Assembly (NCBI GenBank): GCA_035578175.1
Contig: JAQMRL010000001.1
Coordinates: 375,911,220-375,975,219 of the forward strand
Direction: 5' to 3'
Origin: Catonia carolina
Taxonomy: Eukaryota > Arthropoda > Insecta > Hemiptera > Achilidae
Length of the DNA: 64,000 bases
Shown: in pieces, positions 44,160-55,927 of the stretch
How positions within the stretch are numbered: position 1 is the first letter of the stretch
How the letters are laid out: the number at the start of each line of letters is the position of its first letter
Program-made: the position numbers and the translations under genes
Notes under the pieces: model-generated
The model's input: only the letters and a program-made list of their open reading frames with translations
What the model was told of the DNA's origin: nothing
Database searches by the model: none

Positions 44160-46388
44160 GTAACTGTAGAAATAATATTAGAAGTGATTGTGAACTGTTT
44201 GCTGCAACTAATGTACTCAGTGTTGAGCAGTGTATAAATACTGCTACATTTCCTGTTGTCCTAGTTACTGTTATGCCACTATAATAATTGTCATGACAGC
44301 AAACCATCCTGTCTAGGAAGCCTTTAACTTACATGTAGACTTATGTGAAGTAAATAATTATATTTTCAATAAATCTCATATTTTATTATAAATTGATTTT
44401 TATTGAGTTTAATTGTGTAATATATTATTTGTAAGGATTCTTTATTTTTAAAAAAAAATACTACAGCTAATTTAAGTATTTAATAATTGTACACGAAACC
44501 TATAAAATCTAGGTTTCGGAGGATTTGAAATAAACTAGTATTAATGTCTAAATTAGACAATTATTTATTTGTATAAATAAATTTGTAAGCCCTCACTGAC
44601 TTGACTAGTTCACTTAACACTAATTTTTTAACTTCCTAATTTTTTGGATAGCTTAAATTTGGTAATTTGTTCCTTAAGGGTTAAACAGAAAACTAGAGCA
44701 TTTATATTGTAACAACTTGTGCCTAAGGGGTCATAGCTGCAAAAAATCACATTTATTTCTATACCTTCATGAAGACAAATTTTTAAGACATTAAATAATA
44801 AAATTAACCCAAGGAGTCGGATAAAATGGTTTAAAGTAGTCAGAAAGGATTTTAAGAAAACGGAATAAATAAAAATATGATAATAAATAATAATAATTTA
44901 TTTACATGGAATAAATAAATAATAGAAACATGAATTCTTTACAAATAATATAATATACAATTAAAACGGAATAAACCTAGAGAATTTAATGAATCGAACC
45001 AAATTAAATTATGGACTTTAAGGACTTTCATGAAGAGCAAAAACAGAACACTGATTGGACAGAAGAAAGGAAAAAATAATTCTTCCTAAAAATAGTAGTT
45101 TTTGAAAAAAAATAGGAGTGAAAATTGTTAGAGCCATTTTAATGTGTGGAATGAAACTGGGAAAATCATTTTATTTAATACATTCCTCTAAAATTTGCAA
45201 TTAGCCCACACATCATGCAGGCGCAGCTGCTTGTAAATTATTAAACACTTGACCAGTATTATTATTTTTTTTATTTATTGTTTTGTATCCTATTAAGTCA
45301 TTGAACCCACAGTTGTGTTTTGTAATATAAATATTTTATTCATTGTTTACGAGTCCTGATTCATAAGCAGTACATGTGTTGTTTTATCTCATTAAGAATT
45401 CTCATCCACGAATTATGTTTTTTGTCATTAGTTATGATAATTTTGAAGATGGGTTGAGTTTATTTGTACAACATGAACAGTTATATGATTACACTAACAA
45501 TGAAAACAGTTGTGTTGATTTTTGTGATGACATTTTAATTATAAACAATGGACTAATGAATTAACTTAAAAAAGAGAAAAAGAAAAATTGCTGGGGATGT
45601 AAGAATAGAAAGTGAAAGAATTAATTTTTACAAATGTTTGTGTGCGTTTTGTAAGTGTGGGCATCATGGACACTGTCAGAGTAGGAGCGGACCTTCCTAC
45701 AGGTTACTGCCCACAGTTATACTTGTTTTCATAAAGTTAGTCTTTTAGAGAACTTAACCATGAAATGTTATAAAAATTTTACGTGACCAACTTTATCCAC
45801 CATATGGTTTAAAATTTTTGGATTAATTTTGTAAGTAAGTTATTAAGGAATTTTCTTTCTGTATTTGTTAAATTTTTGTATTAAACAAATTATTTGTTTT
45901 TAAGTTTCATTGAAACATTTTTATCTGAATTGGTTTGCAGTATATTAGAATATTGCCCCTGTGGGTAGGCAGGCTAATTAGGCTTCTAACTTTAGATAGG
46001 TGAGCGAATAAACTAGTTTCTCGTATTTTCCAGAATTACTGCTCTGTGGGGAGGTAAATACAAAAATAATTTTTATGTTTTAATGTAGTTACCTATTTTT
46101 TTACCCCTTATGTACAAATGATCAAAATTTAAATGCTTTACTTCTCTTAGATACCATTTACAAAAAATGCATACTAATTTTTAGAACTGTAGCTCTTCAG
46201 TAACATAATATAATAATATGTGTTACTTCAGGGTAGTCACCTGTTTTTTAACCCTTAGGTCCCAAGTGATTGAAAATAAAAATTCTTTAGTTTTTTTTAT
46301 TAAACCCCTGAGGAACAAATTTGTTCAATTTCAGCTACCTAGATGGATGGTAAGTTAAGAGTCAGTGATGAATCAGTCAGGACTTACA
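44160..46388. other. No gene recognised
   Basis: The longest frame is 45376-45564 (62 residues, acidic toward the end). It matches no family that I know. No repeats with defined ends were found. Confidence 0.4.
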
Positions 46389-46390
46389 TT

Positions 46391-46571
46391 TCTTTTAAAA
46401 TTTTTGTTTAAAGTTATATCAACAGCTTGGTCTTTAGCAATTACCATGGATTTAGAAACTGGTTATGACAGGTTTTGGTGCATAATATTTCCAGACCCTA
46501 GCCGTGAATCAAACTTGGAACCTCTGCTTAATAGGCTAGCGTGCTAACCAATGCGCCATGGAGGCGGCCAC
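46391..46571 (-). repeat. SINE family A
   Basis: Plus strand: aagttatatcaacagcttgg (tail), cagaccctagccgtgaatc (B-box region) and tgcgccatggaggcggcc (head). The layout is well kept with moderate mutation. Confidence 0.7.
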
Positions 46572-47339
46572 TTGTATATTTATGTGTGTTGATAATGTAG
46601 ATAGAAGTAAAAAAGTTTTAAAATTTAATCAAAATCTTCTTTTAATGTTAGTTTAAAATAAATTATTAAATCATTCCAAATGATTTTCAAGTTTTGCTGT
46701 AAAGATCTCTTTTATTGGTTGGACCAATTTTGTTCATTTTTAGGAAATATAAATATGTCAGGTGAATCTATTAGTGACTTTTTTGTAAATCGAGCGTTAC
46801 ATGGTTACTAAAGAAATAAATTTTCTCAAAAACTGGTCTTAGTAGATATTTTTTTTGTTTTCACATTGTAATACAACTGTCTTGTATGGAAGTAAGGATC
46901 ATTATATCATTTGTAACAATTTTCTTACATAGTGACTTACAATACAAACGTACAATATGAAACGGGTAGAGCTGTAATAAAGTTGTGTGAAGCTTGTAGA
47001 ATATACATGAATTTGACTATTTTATATTTTTTTGTGCATTAATTATGGTTAATAAAACAATATTAATAATAACAATAATTTCTTTGTTTTTCAATCAAAA
47101 ATAGTTTGTAAAATTCAGTGACAGTAAGTTAATTGGATGTGTAGTAACAGCATTCTAAAATAAGTAATGGAACCTTTGAAAATGAGTGAGGATGGATAAT
47201 TTAATTCTGTCTTAGCCATAGGTACCATTCTAAAATAATATATTTGTCTAAAATTTACATTTATACAATGTGTACGTGAATGTACATGCATAGTTTTATT
47301 GTCATTTATTTCGTTTTCTTTCACTCCGTTTATGTGCCG
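46572..47339. other. No gene recognised
   Basis: No feature supported in this stretch. Confidence 0.4.
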
Positions 47340-47770
47340 TCTCCACTTGGAGGTTGGTGATCATTATAGCATTTTTTATTTTTGACACTGCTGCTGTAAA
47401 TAGTTCCATAGAGGTCCATTAATATCAGTCTTGCAGATTATTTTTTAACCAAGATGTTCATTGCCTTCCTACTCGCCTCTCTCGCACCATTTTTCCCTGT
47501 ACTAACTGCAGCAGATGGTTTTTCTCTCTATACATAACATGTCAAATACACTCCAGTGTTCATCTCTTCATTACATCTATCTGCTCTATTTCGTCATGCT
47601 TCTGATATAAGTATTCTTCATTTGTCCCTTTCTTTGTTCATGTTATCCTTAACATATGTTGGTACATGTCCACATCTTGAAGGTGTAAATTTTGTCCAAT
47701 CTTGCTTCTTAATAGTCCTAACCTCTGTTCTGTACAAAGTACTAAAAACGATGTAGCATCTTATGATTAT
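47340..47770 (-). pseudogene. LINE reverse transcriptase C-terminal remnant
   Basis: Minus-strand frames contain HVMYREKNHLLQLVQGKMV, RERRVGRQ, TSWLKNNLQD and MELFTAAVSKIKNAIMITNL. In this order they match the end of endonuclease-reverse transcriptases of the same general kind as at 42110. Several stops are present. Confidence 0.65.
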
Positions 47771-48114
47771 GATTCCAACCTCTATACCCAGATCTAGTCA
47801 TTGGATGAATGAATATTTTTCATGACGTTTTAAAATAAAGAAAACATTTTATTCGATTAAAATGCATTCATGCAGCTACATGCTGTGTAAATATTATTTC
47901 ATGCAGCATGCTTGAAAGAATGTTGCTTTAACAAATTCTTTCTTCTTCAAGAGAGAATTGATATCAAATATGCAAAAAATTCATAGATACAGTTGGGAAA
48001 CTATTACATTAGGTATAACTAATACAAAAAGCTCGGGTTCAGAAACTCAATATAATAATAGTTTTCTTCTTATGAGTTTAGAATTGACAATCACATATTC
48101 TTGTACGAATATTT
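47771..48114. other. No gene recognised
   Basis: AT-rich sequence upstream of the next LINE fragment; nothing recognised. Confidence 0.35.
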
Positions 48115-48720
48115 TGGTTTATGTAAAGAAAGAATTACTACACTATGTTCTTTGTAGTATAAAACGGTTGTACAACCAAAGATAACGTATGGGTGCGAAA
48201 CTCTATTCACATTAACTCAGGAAAACAGAATAGATAAAATCCAAAAACTTGAAAGGAGAATCCTTGGGACCTGCATTGGAAAGAGACACCAAGTAGATGG
48301 AGAATGGAGATTACTACCAAATGAACAGGTCTACCAGGAGACCGAATCTGTAATAGATACGATAAGGAAAAAGAGAATATCCTTCTTTGGACTTATAATC
48401 AGAACACCCAAAGATAGAATCACAAACCAAATAGTCAGAAAACTCTACCAGAAAAAGACAGAAGTAATGTGATTAAGAGAAATCAAGAAAGATATGGAAG
48501 AATAAAGGTATCACCTTCGAAGATCTAGAAAATAAAACTGAACAGCTGAAACTATTAAAAGATAAAAATATTAGATTCCAAGGAAAGGTACATAAAAGAG
48601 GAAGCATGAAAGTGATCTTTTTGGAAGCAGAAAGGCAAAGAAGTTCTGCCAGAATGAAAGAACACTGGAGGAAAATCAAAGAAAAGAACCAGAAGAGAGT
48701 GCCCAGAAACTGACTCAAGT
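48115..48720 (+). pseudogene. LINE reverse transcriptase C-terminal remnant
   Basis: A frame from ~48159 to 48471 reads YKTVVQPKITYGCETL, RIDKIQKLERRILGTCIGKR, VDGEWRLLPNEQVYQ and TIRKKRISFFGLIIRTPKDR, typical of the region behind the polymerase domain of non-LTR elements. After a stop, EIKKDMEE and ITFEDLENKTEQLKLLKDKN continue in shifted frames. The end of the coding region has been duplicated in tandem. Confidence 0.75.
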
Positions 48721-48928
48721 GATCCACTGCAATCTCAAAAGAAAAAAAGAAAGAATTACATTCTTTGAAAGTGATCTTTTTGGAAGCAGAAAGGCAAAGA
48801 AGTTCTGCCAGAATGAAAGAACACTGGAGGAAAATCAAAGAAAAGAACCAGAAGAGAGTGCCCAGAAACTGACTCAAGTGATCCACTGCAATCTCAAAAG
48901 AAAAAAAGAAAGAATTACATTCTTTGAA
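48611..48928. repeat. 159 bp direct tandem duplication (2 copies)
   Basis: agtgatctttttggaagcag begins at 48611 and again at 48770. The two units showed no difference by eye, and a partial third start (attctttgaaag) ends the block. The period equals 53 codons, so the opposite strand holds an open frame with a 53-residue repeat. The absence of differences implies a recent event. Confidence 0.85.
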
Positions 48929-49216
48929 AGTACTGAGAAATCCAGATAGTGTTTTTGTAACAAACACAATAAATAGTTTTACATTTAAAAAAAATGTAGT
49001 AAAAACAAAATTTCCCAAAATGAAGAAAATGTGATTGAATTTTTGCTTAGACACATTAAAACTTGGTAAAAATTTTATTAAAAAAAATAGAAACAAATAT
49101 TTAGAAACAGATGGAGCATTAATTAAGACATATTTTATGTCAACTTGTTGTATAGATAATTTTTACAGACATGTCATTTAAAGTATTATGTGGGTAATGT
49201 TCTCAATTAATAGATA

Positions 49217-50245
49217 TTATTCATTTAAATAATGTGTATGATTACATGTTAGGTGTATTTCAACATGACAGAGTGACTTATAAAACACGTTAATTGTTAC
49301 TTCTTCCCGTTCTGTCCCTTTTCGGAGGTTGGAAATCATAATAGTGATCTGGATTCCGTCGATCACGGCTTTGAACAGTTCCGCAAAACTAAATTTATAC
49401 CACTCCCACGGATTTCGCAGCCAGAAAAGTCCATAAAGAATGCCCAAGACTTTTTCCCCTTAATCTTTCCTTGAACAATAAACCTTAGTTGTTGTTGTTT
49501 AGGTCATCAGCCAAAAGGCTGGTTTGAACCTGTAGAGGTTTTACTAAGTAAAACGAGGAGTGAGGTGGTTTACCATTGCCTTTCTCACTGAGTAGAAAAG
49601 TATGCTTATCAGCATGCCGGGCCCTCTGAAAAGCACATATTTTCCACTCTGCAAATGACACCTTCACTTTATTCACCACAGGGTCTGGCTGTATAGTGAA
49701 ATTCATTACTTTCAGATGAGGTAACTCTGACTAGTGTCTTTTACACCTCTACCTCTTCTGTTCTTAAATGATTCAGTCATTAAATTGGCTGACCATGTGA
49801 TAAGAAACAGAACTATTTATTTTAGCCCGGCAACGAACAGATTGAGTGCAAATAATCTGACACTCCACCTGTTTATTATGGGCATAAAAAAACCTTAGTA
49901 ATAAAACTTATCTCCTCTCATAACATGCCCCACATATTCCAATTTTTTTCGCTTTTTTGTCCTCGCCAATTCACACTCCTTACCCATTCTCAACAATACA
50001 TCAATATTTATCACTCTCTCCGTCCATGACACTCACACATTCTACTATAGCACCGCATCTTTAGCGCCTCAATATTTCTGATATTTCCCTGTTTAAGAGT
50101 CCATGAATCTACACTGTGTAGCAACACAGAGAAAAAAATAACAATATAATGTTCTTACTCTCAGATTAAAATTAACGTCTCAGCAACATAGGAACCTTTT
50201 CATTTAAATAAACACTTCTCTTGCAATTTCTATTCTTCCTTTAAT
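49217..50245 (-). pseudogene. LINE reverse transcriptase remnant, split by a family E insertion
   Basis: Right part (50245-49900): minus-strand frames with LRMGKECELARTKKRKK and a V-x-H-V-M-R-like piece. Left part (49489-49217): SLGILYGLFWLRNPWEW, FAELFKAVIDGIQITIMISN and LRKGTEREEV. These join correctly if the element at 49490-49890 and one copy of aaccttagt are removed. It is therefore one LINE 3' end interrupted by a later insertion. Confidence 0.75.
49490..49890 (+). mobile_element. ~390 bp repeat, family E (copy 3) inside a LINE
   Basis: Starts tgttgttgtttaggtcatca and ends ttattatgggcataaaaa. The flanks aaccttagt at 49481-49489 and 49891-49899 are an exact direct repeat. Because the host LINE is readable on both sides, this copy fixes the borders of the family. 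Confidence 0.88.
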
Positions 50246-50249
50246 TTTT

Positions 50250-50380
50250 ACTTTCTCTTGCCTATATGAATATATAGGAAGGAAAGTATTGTTTTCATGT
50301 CGATTTTTCGAAATCGAGTTTTCACCGGATCTACACGTTTTCGGACCCCCTAAACCCAAAAAACATGTTTTTAGCGATTG

Positions 50381-50429
<49 letters not shown>

Positions 50430-51008
50430 TGTGTGTGAATAGATTATCTCAAGAACGGAACATCGTACGAACTTGAAACTTTAAACTTAAGTTACATACC
50501 ACTACCGGACCCGACACGAACATTTTTATCAAAATCGGTCAACCGGAAGTAGTAGTATATTCGTGTAATTTTTCACTTTTTTGCGATTTTCTCGAAAACT
50601 GGTCCTACGATTTTTTTTAAAATCGCCTGATTTACTAAATTTTTTATTCTCTACAAGATAGGGTAGGCGTCATGTTTGCTGAAATTCTTGGTGAGGCTGT
50701 TTTCGCGTAAAGAAATTGTGTTTTTAAGATTGCGGCTTTGTTATGCATTTCAGCGCAAAAATGTATATCATAAAAAATGTAGAGAATTTGAAGTCCTACA
50801 ACTTTTATTTCTTTTCTTTCACGCTAGTTTAGCGTGAAAGATTTTCCGTGTTTCTAAGCCAAACTGAGGTCGATTTTTATTTTGCGTCTTTCACTCATGA
50901 TTAAAATTAGGTTATGTTTTTTGAGGTTAGTTTTTTGTTTATTTGTAATGTTTTATTGTTAGTTATTTGCATTGGCAAGAGAAAGTTGTGTGAGTGTTTC
51001 ACACCAGA
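50250..51008 (+). mobile_element. Helentron-like repeat, reference orientation
   Basis: Begins actttctcttgcc (50250-50262) and carries a long GT microsatellite (50382-50437). It ends with ggcaagagaaagt, then the hairpin tgtgagtgtttcaca and ccaga (51008) before a T run. It is ~200 bp shorter than other copies because of an internal deletion around 50800-50830. Confidence 0.65.
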
Positions 51009-52054
51009 TTTTTCTAGTTAATAGGTTCCTTTAATTGCTACTAGATAGCTTAATAAACCTATGAATTTTTTGTAATGTTCTAAATTTAAAAACATAAATA
51101 TTTTTAGGTTGCTATAGATGTTCGTTCAGGTGTCAATTCGATTAATATATTTTCTTATTGTAATTGCGTAGGAAAACTATTAATTGGAATAATAATCTCT
51201 TTATAGTTTTTTCTGTATAGATAAATGTGAAACTACCCATTCTTTAACGGATTTGTTAATATACTATACTGGAGATTATTAAGTTGAAATAAAGTTGGCA
51301 AATTTGCAAATCTGTAATTATCGTACAACAAGTTTATTCAATTATGTTCATTATTGTTAATAATTATGAGTAAGGTGATTCATTGTTTACCTTGTAGCTT
51401 GAATGCATTTATTGTTAACCTATTGAAATCCTAATTGTTGTTATACTAGTTCCTCAGACACTGTGGGGGAACCAGTTACAGAACTTTGTTGTTGTGACAT
51501 TTGATTAATGAATTTTTTCATATTTATCCATTTTTTAAATGTGTATTTGTTTATAACATGCTTAAACAAAATGTTAATTATAGTTTAAGCATCTTATAAT
51601 GTTTTTGTTTTGGTTTGAAAGTACATCCTGTTCGATTTGAAACAAGAATATAAAAAAAATTAATATTCTTGTTCAGAATGTTTTAACGAAGAAAAGAAAA
51701 ACAAAAAATTGAGTTAATCTGCTTTACTTGTTTAGATTAATAGTACGTTGTTAAAAAAAGTGTAAAATGCCATAAAATATGAATTACTGTAATCTATAGT
51801 AATATTTTCTAAAAAAATAACCTTACGAATATCTTTGTGTATCTCAGTTAAAAATCAAATGTATTAAAACTTTTTTTCCTTTTATTGTAGGGAAGTGCAT
51901 GTATGAGTATTTTTGTATTTCTTAATTCAATCACGAGCCTGCTAAATTTTTTCTTTAGTAGACTTTGTTCGTGACCATTGGGGTTACAAACTGTTTTAAT
52001 GTATGAGTTTGTAATGATAGTTTTTTCTTACATTTTATTGGATTGTAGGGTCTG
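51009..52054. other. No gene recognised
   Basis: AT-rich stretch without a defined repeat or frame. Confidence 0.4.
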
Positions 52055-52510
52055 CCCTGACTAAAGACTTTTTTCATCAGTCTTTCGACTCGTTTGATGG
52101 AGTTCTGAAAGCTTTTCTATCTTGTGGAAGTTGTTTATATCTACGTACATACCTGCAATACTCTACATCTTTTGTAGCTTTCTTTAAATATTTAACCTTT
52201 CCCTCACCGGAGAATTCACTTCCTCAATATTACCCTCCATTATTGATAGAGCATTACCTGGATGTCTTAAGATATGCCCTACTAGCCTATCTCTTCTTCT
52301 GGTAAGATGTTACCATATACGTCTTCTTGCATCCACTCGTCTAAGAACCTCTAAATTACTTATTTTGTCCACCCACCTTATCTTTAAAAATTTCCTATAA
52401 CACCATATTTCAAAAGCTTCTATCCTCTTCCTTTCTGCAACCCCTACCACTCACGTTTCGCTCCTGTACAATGTTACACTCCAAACATAGTGTTTTAAGA
52501 ATTCCAAAAA
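52055..52510 (-). pseudogene. LINE reverse transcriptase C-terminal remnant
   Basis: From 52510 leftwards the minus strand reads YVWSVTLYRSETWVVG, VAERKRIEAFEIWCYRKFLK, IRWVDKISNLEVLRRV, then LTRRRDRLVGHILRHPGNAL. This is the well-known tail of insect non-LTR reverse transcriptases, and it is almost open apart from one stop. It is the clearest LINE piece in the window. Confidence 0.8.
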
Positions 52511-53835
52511 AACTTAAATTAATTAGTTTTAATTAAAATTATGTTATTAAAAAGAATTAAAACACTATGTCGACTAAAGACTAGTAGATGTACTGTATAT
52601 TAGGGAGCGTACAATCTTTGTATTTTTTACACCGTATGAGTGAAGTGCTAATAAAAACGAAAGTAAAAAAAAAAAAAAACGAAGCATAAGTGGTGTAATT
52701 TGATGAATTTTGTCATATATAGTCACTTGAGTCACGAGTTTGCCCTTGTTTGCAACGAGGGGTAAAGGGGGAAAGCATCAGTGCGCATGCGCGACTGCTT
52801 TAATTTCAGTACGACAAACTTAACAACTTATACTATACCCAGAGCATATACATTATATCGCGGAACCTTCTATAGGTTAACTATATGAATATAACTATTT
52901 GTTACCGAAAACAGAAATGTTAGTTTCTCGAAAACATGGGCAGACTATTCAGTGCTGAACGAATGTAATATGCAGTAATGTTGTGAAGTTGAAGCTAAAC
53001 AAAAATGCCTTTCCCTGCCTCTTAACAAAAGCCATGAGCGAGTGGCTACCTACTGTGATGTTCTCTTTCCACAATTCGAAAAATAAAGAGGGAAATTTCA
53101 GTGTTGACACCTGGTAAAAAAGGAAACGGTTTGTTAGATACTAGCGAGACTGATAGTGAAGACGCCGGTGACAGCGATAGTAAAGAAGGCGATTAATTCG
53201 TAGAAAATTTTGTTCCAGTGGGATAAGGTAGCTGGTAATTATAGTAAACCAAACATGTCTAGTCACGTAATTAAGCTTTAGGCAATATTGCAGGTCACAT
53301 TTATTTCTTATAAGGTTTATGAAGAAAACATTTTCTCGGAATAAACCACAGCTTACAAAATGTGTGTAGAAACTGCACGGTAGTGAAATGTACGAATAGT
53401 GTCTGTCTGTTGAGGTTGGCAGCACTGTCAAATTTTCAGTTCCTTCCTCACAGCCCATCCATACGCAAAAGGCAATCTCGTGACTTCAGTATCTATAAAG
53501 TATTTAGATGAACTAAAGTTCCCTAGCCGTGGGAGTGAGAGAACGCTCTTACCTCACTTAACGCTCTTAACGCTTACTCAGTCTTAACGCTCTTACTCGC
53601 ACAAGTCATACGCGCCATTCTAATAACATTGTATGTTCATTCATAGATCAATCATGTATCATTCATCATACATTCAAGATAACGACTGTAGTAGGTCTAT
53701 GTTTTCAGATTTGGATTATAACGGTAAAGACCTTTGGGCGCATGCGTAGTTATGCCACATATCTCCCTCTCACTCGCTCGGCTATGGGACATTAATTCAT
53801 CTGATATCTGTACTTATCTTATGTATATCAAAATA
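52511..53835. other. No gene proven; short repeats and one acidic frame
   Basis: 53104-53195 is an open acidic tail (LLDTSETDSEDAGDSDSKEG, then stop) behind a weak acceptor (gaaatttcag). It may be a terminal exon or a pseudogene. 53540-53602 repeats aacgctctta three times, with a fourth variant. 52777-52795 has gtgcgcatgcgcgac, a small GC palindrome. Confidence 0.25.
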
Positions 53836-54072
53836 CAAAGGACGTTCAATAATTAATGAGACAAATTAATGCAGAAAAAACCGGGTCATTCAATAAAATT
53901 TTCTTGAGGGTCAGGTTGGCAATCTTGTGATCCGCTTTTCGATAATAATAAATATAAACATAACATCTTTTGGTTATTTCAAAATGTCAGTTTCGCTTGA
54001 AACTTGTACGCTGGAACAACGTTCAGTGGTAAGATTTTTTATATCCGAAGGTGTAAAACCGGCGGAAATTCC
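53836..54072 (+). mobile_element. Mariner 5' end with transposase N-terminus, truncated
   Basis: After TA (53834-53835) comes ggacgttcaataattaatga-type terminal sequence. The frame starting at 53984 encodes MSVSLETCTLEQRSVVRFFI then SEGVKPAEI, the first HTH of a mariner transposase. It stops at 54072, where a family E fragment begins. Everything downstream is missing. Confidence 0.75.
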
Positions 54073-54138
54073 TCGTTTTACCTCGTAAAGCCTTTAGAGG
54101 TTCATATCAGACTTACGGCTGATGACCTAAACAACATG
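54073..54138 (-). repeat. Family E fragment (5' end only)
   Basis: Plus strand cctcgtaaagcctttagagg, gttcatatcagacttacggc and tgatgacctaaacaac is the inverse complement of the first ~65 bp of family E, with several changes. Confidence 0.65.
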
Positions 54139-54906
54139 TAAGATTAAAAAATTGTTCGGGGACTGGTGTATTGTAATAGAAAAAAACCGCCTATTGTTGA
54201 GACAATGTCTTATATCTTCCTACCTACCTAAGATTTACACTTTTTAACTGTTAAATAACTTGGACAAAACATGATTATTTACTACAAAAATCACTTAAAA
54301 AAATAATTTTAATCATCTGAATAAAATATCTCGTGTAATTGTCTTTAAGTTAAATATGTCAGAATGCAACTGAATTGTAATTTATAAAACAGGTGCATCG
54401 AAATAAATCTTGAATCGCCATAACCTAATACAGTCTATATATCGTTATTTAATGTAGTTTAATGTTTCTACTAACAAGAAATTCTTGTAAACAGTCTCAG
54501 GCTAGTCAAGCTCTTTTTTTATTCCTGTCTGCAACAGATCTTTCCATTTTTACAGGAACTGGTTCTATCCCGCTTCCTGGCCTAGCATATTACATCCCAG
54601 GACAGTATCACTAAAGTCATTCTCTTCAGATATAATACATTTTGTAACATATTTAGTTCAGGATTTTAGTATATATTATGATTATATTAAATATTATGTT
54701 ATGTTAATTTGTACAATATTTTGATAAAAAAAAATCAATGTAGAATGCACGTATGCAAGTAGGTTATACGAATATATTTATGTTCTCATAGTGCAACAGA
54801 AACGCTGTCATACAAATAAATTAATCCATTTTAGGTATATTAGTGTAATAGAAATTAGTAAAATAGAAATAGAATTAAATTAAATAGCATTTCATAATAA
54901 CATGTG
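54139..54906. other. No gene recognised
   Basis: Nothing supportable in this AT-rich interval. Confidence 0.4.
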
Positions 54907-55350
54907 CAGGGTGGTTCACGAAGGAACGTAATATTTCGGGATATGATTTACATAAAGAAAAAAAATAATAAAAAAGTTCATACAAACATAGATCCGGAAA
55001 TGCTTAGTAAGCTTGCTACGGCTAGCGAAAGATTTTCTCCCGGATTTCGGCTCATACCCTGAAATAAGTTCGTAATTAAATTTTTTTGAGCGTTAATTAA
55101 GAGTAAAACTTTGTGGTTCCTTCTTATTTTTGACCTGAGAAAGCGAATATAAATAATACCAGAAATCTGGGGTAAAACGAAAATATACTAAATAGGAGCT
55201 AAAATACCTGTTTATTATGTTTGTGGTACAATAAATTCGTTAAATGGACAATAAATACATATGGTTTTATAAAACTTGTAGAAAATTTAATTCTGACAAA
55301 AATTGACGTAAATAAAGTCAACTACCGAAGTTGTTGAAATAAATTTTATT
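54907..55350 (+). repeat. Single mariner-type terminal arm
   Basis: gcagggtggttcacgaagga, atagatccggaaatgctta, gctagcgaaagattttctcc and agaaaatttaattctgac follow the order of the left arm of the element at 2104-2593. No opposite arm was found nearby, so the element is truncated. Confidence 0.6.
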
Positions 55351-55767
55351 AACATCAAAATATCCAAACTTGACTGGAAAAGTTTGTTAATTTTTTATAC
55401 CGGAAGAATAATACCGACTTCAAATGCCCAAGAATATCTTCAAATAAAATAAAGTAATAAATAACTTATACTATAATTTATAATATCTTGTAAATACAAG
55501 AAAAGTTGAATAAAAAAAAACAGTTAAACAGTTGTATTTATTACAAAATGTTGAAAAAAACATTAAAAATATTATTCAACAAATACAGCAGATGGGTTTC
55601 TTTATTTTGTAATTTGGCAGTATTATTAGCTGATAACAATCACAATCTTTTGGTTCAAAATTTTAATAGTTATTTACACTTTTAGAGTTGTGCATTGTAC
55701 GTGAAATTGAACTATTTGACGGAATGAATTGTACATTGGAATGAAATGGGAATTTTTCTTATACTTT
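55351..55767. other. No gene recognised
   Basis: AT-rich; no feature supported. Confidence 0.4.
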
Positions 55768-55927
55768 TTTTAAAGTCGCATAGACAGCTTGGTTATTAGT
55801 GACTACGATGGGTTATCTAACTTTATCTGTGGGTTTTGAATTGTTATAATTTTCAGACCCTGGCCGGTAATCGAAAACGGGACCTCCGCGTTGAAGGCTA
55901 GTGCGCTACCTCCAGGCTACGGAGGCT
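55768..55927 (-). repeat. SINE family A
   Basis: Plus strand: aagtcgcatagacagcttgg (tail), cagaccctggccggtaatcg (B-box region) and ccaggctacggaggctgg (head). Confidence 0.7.

Noticed and set aside
45376..45564. A 62-residue acidic frame as a possible exon
   Set aside because: There is no recognisable domain and no clear splice pair. The length is compatible with chance.
48473..49096. A 207-residue minus-strand frame, the longest after the transposases
   Set aside because: It is the antisense of a LINE remnant and contains the 53-residue repeat created by the 159 bp tandem duplication. The Phe/Ser/Leu-rich composition is that of a reversed Lys/Glu-rich coding strand.
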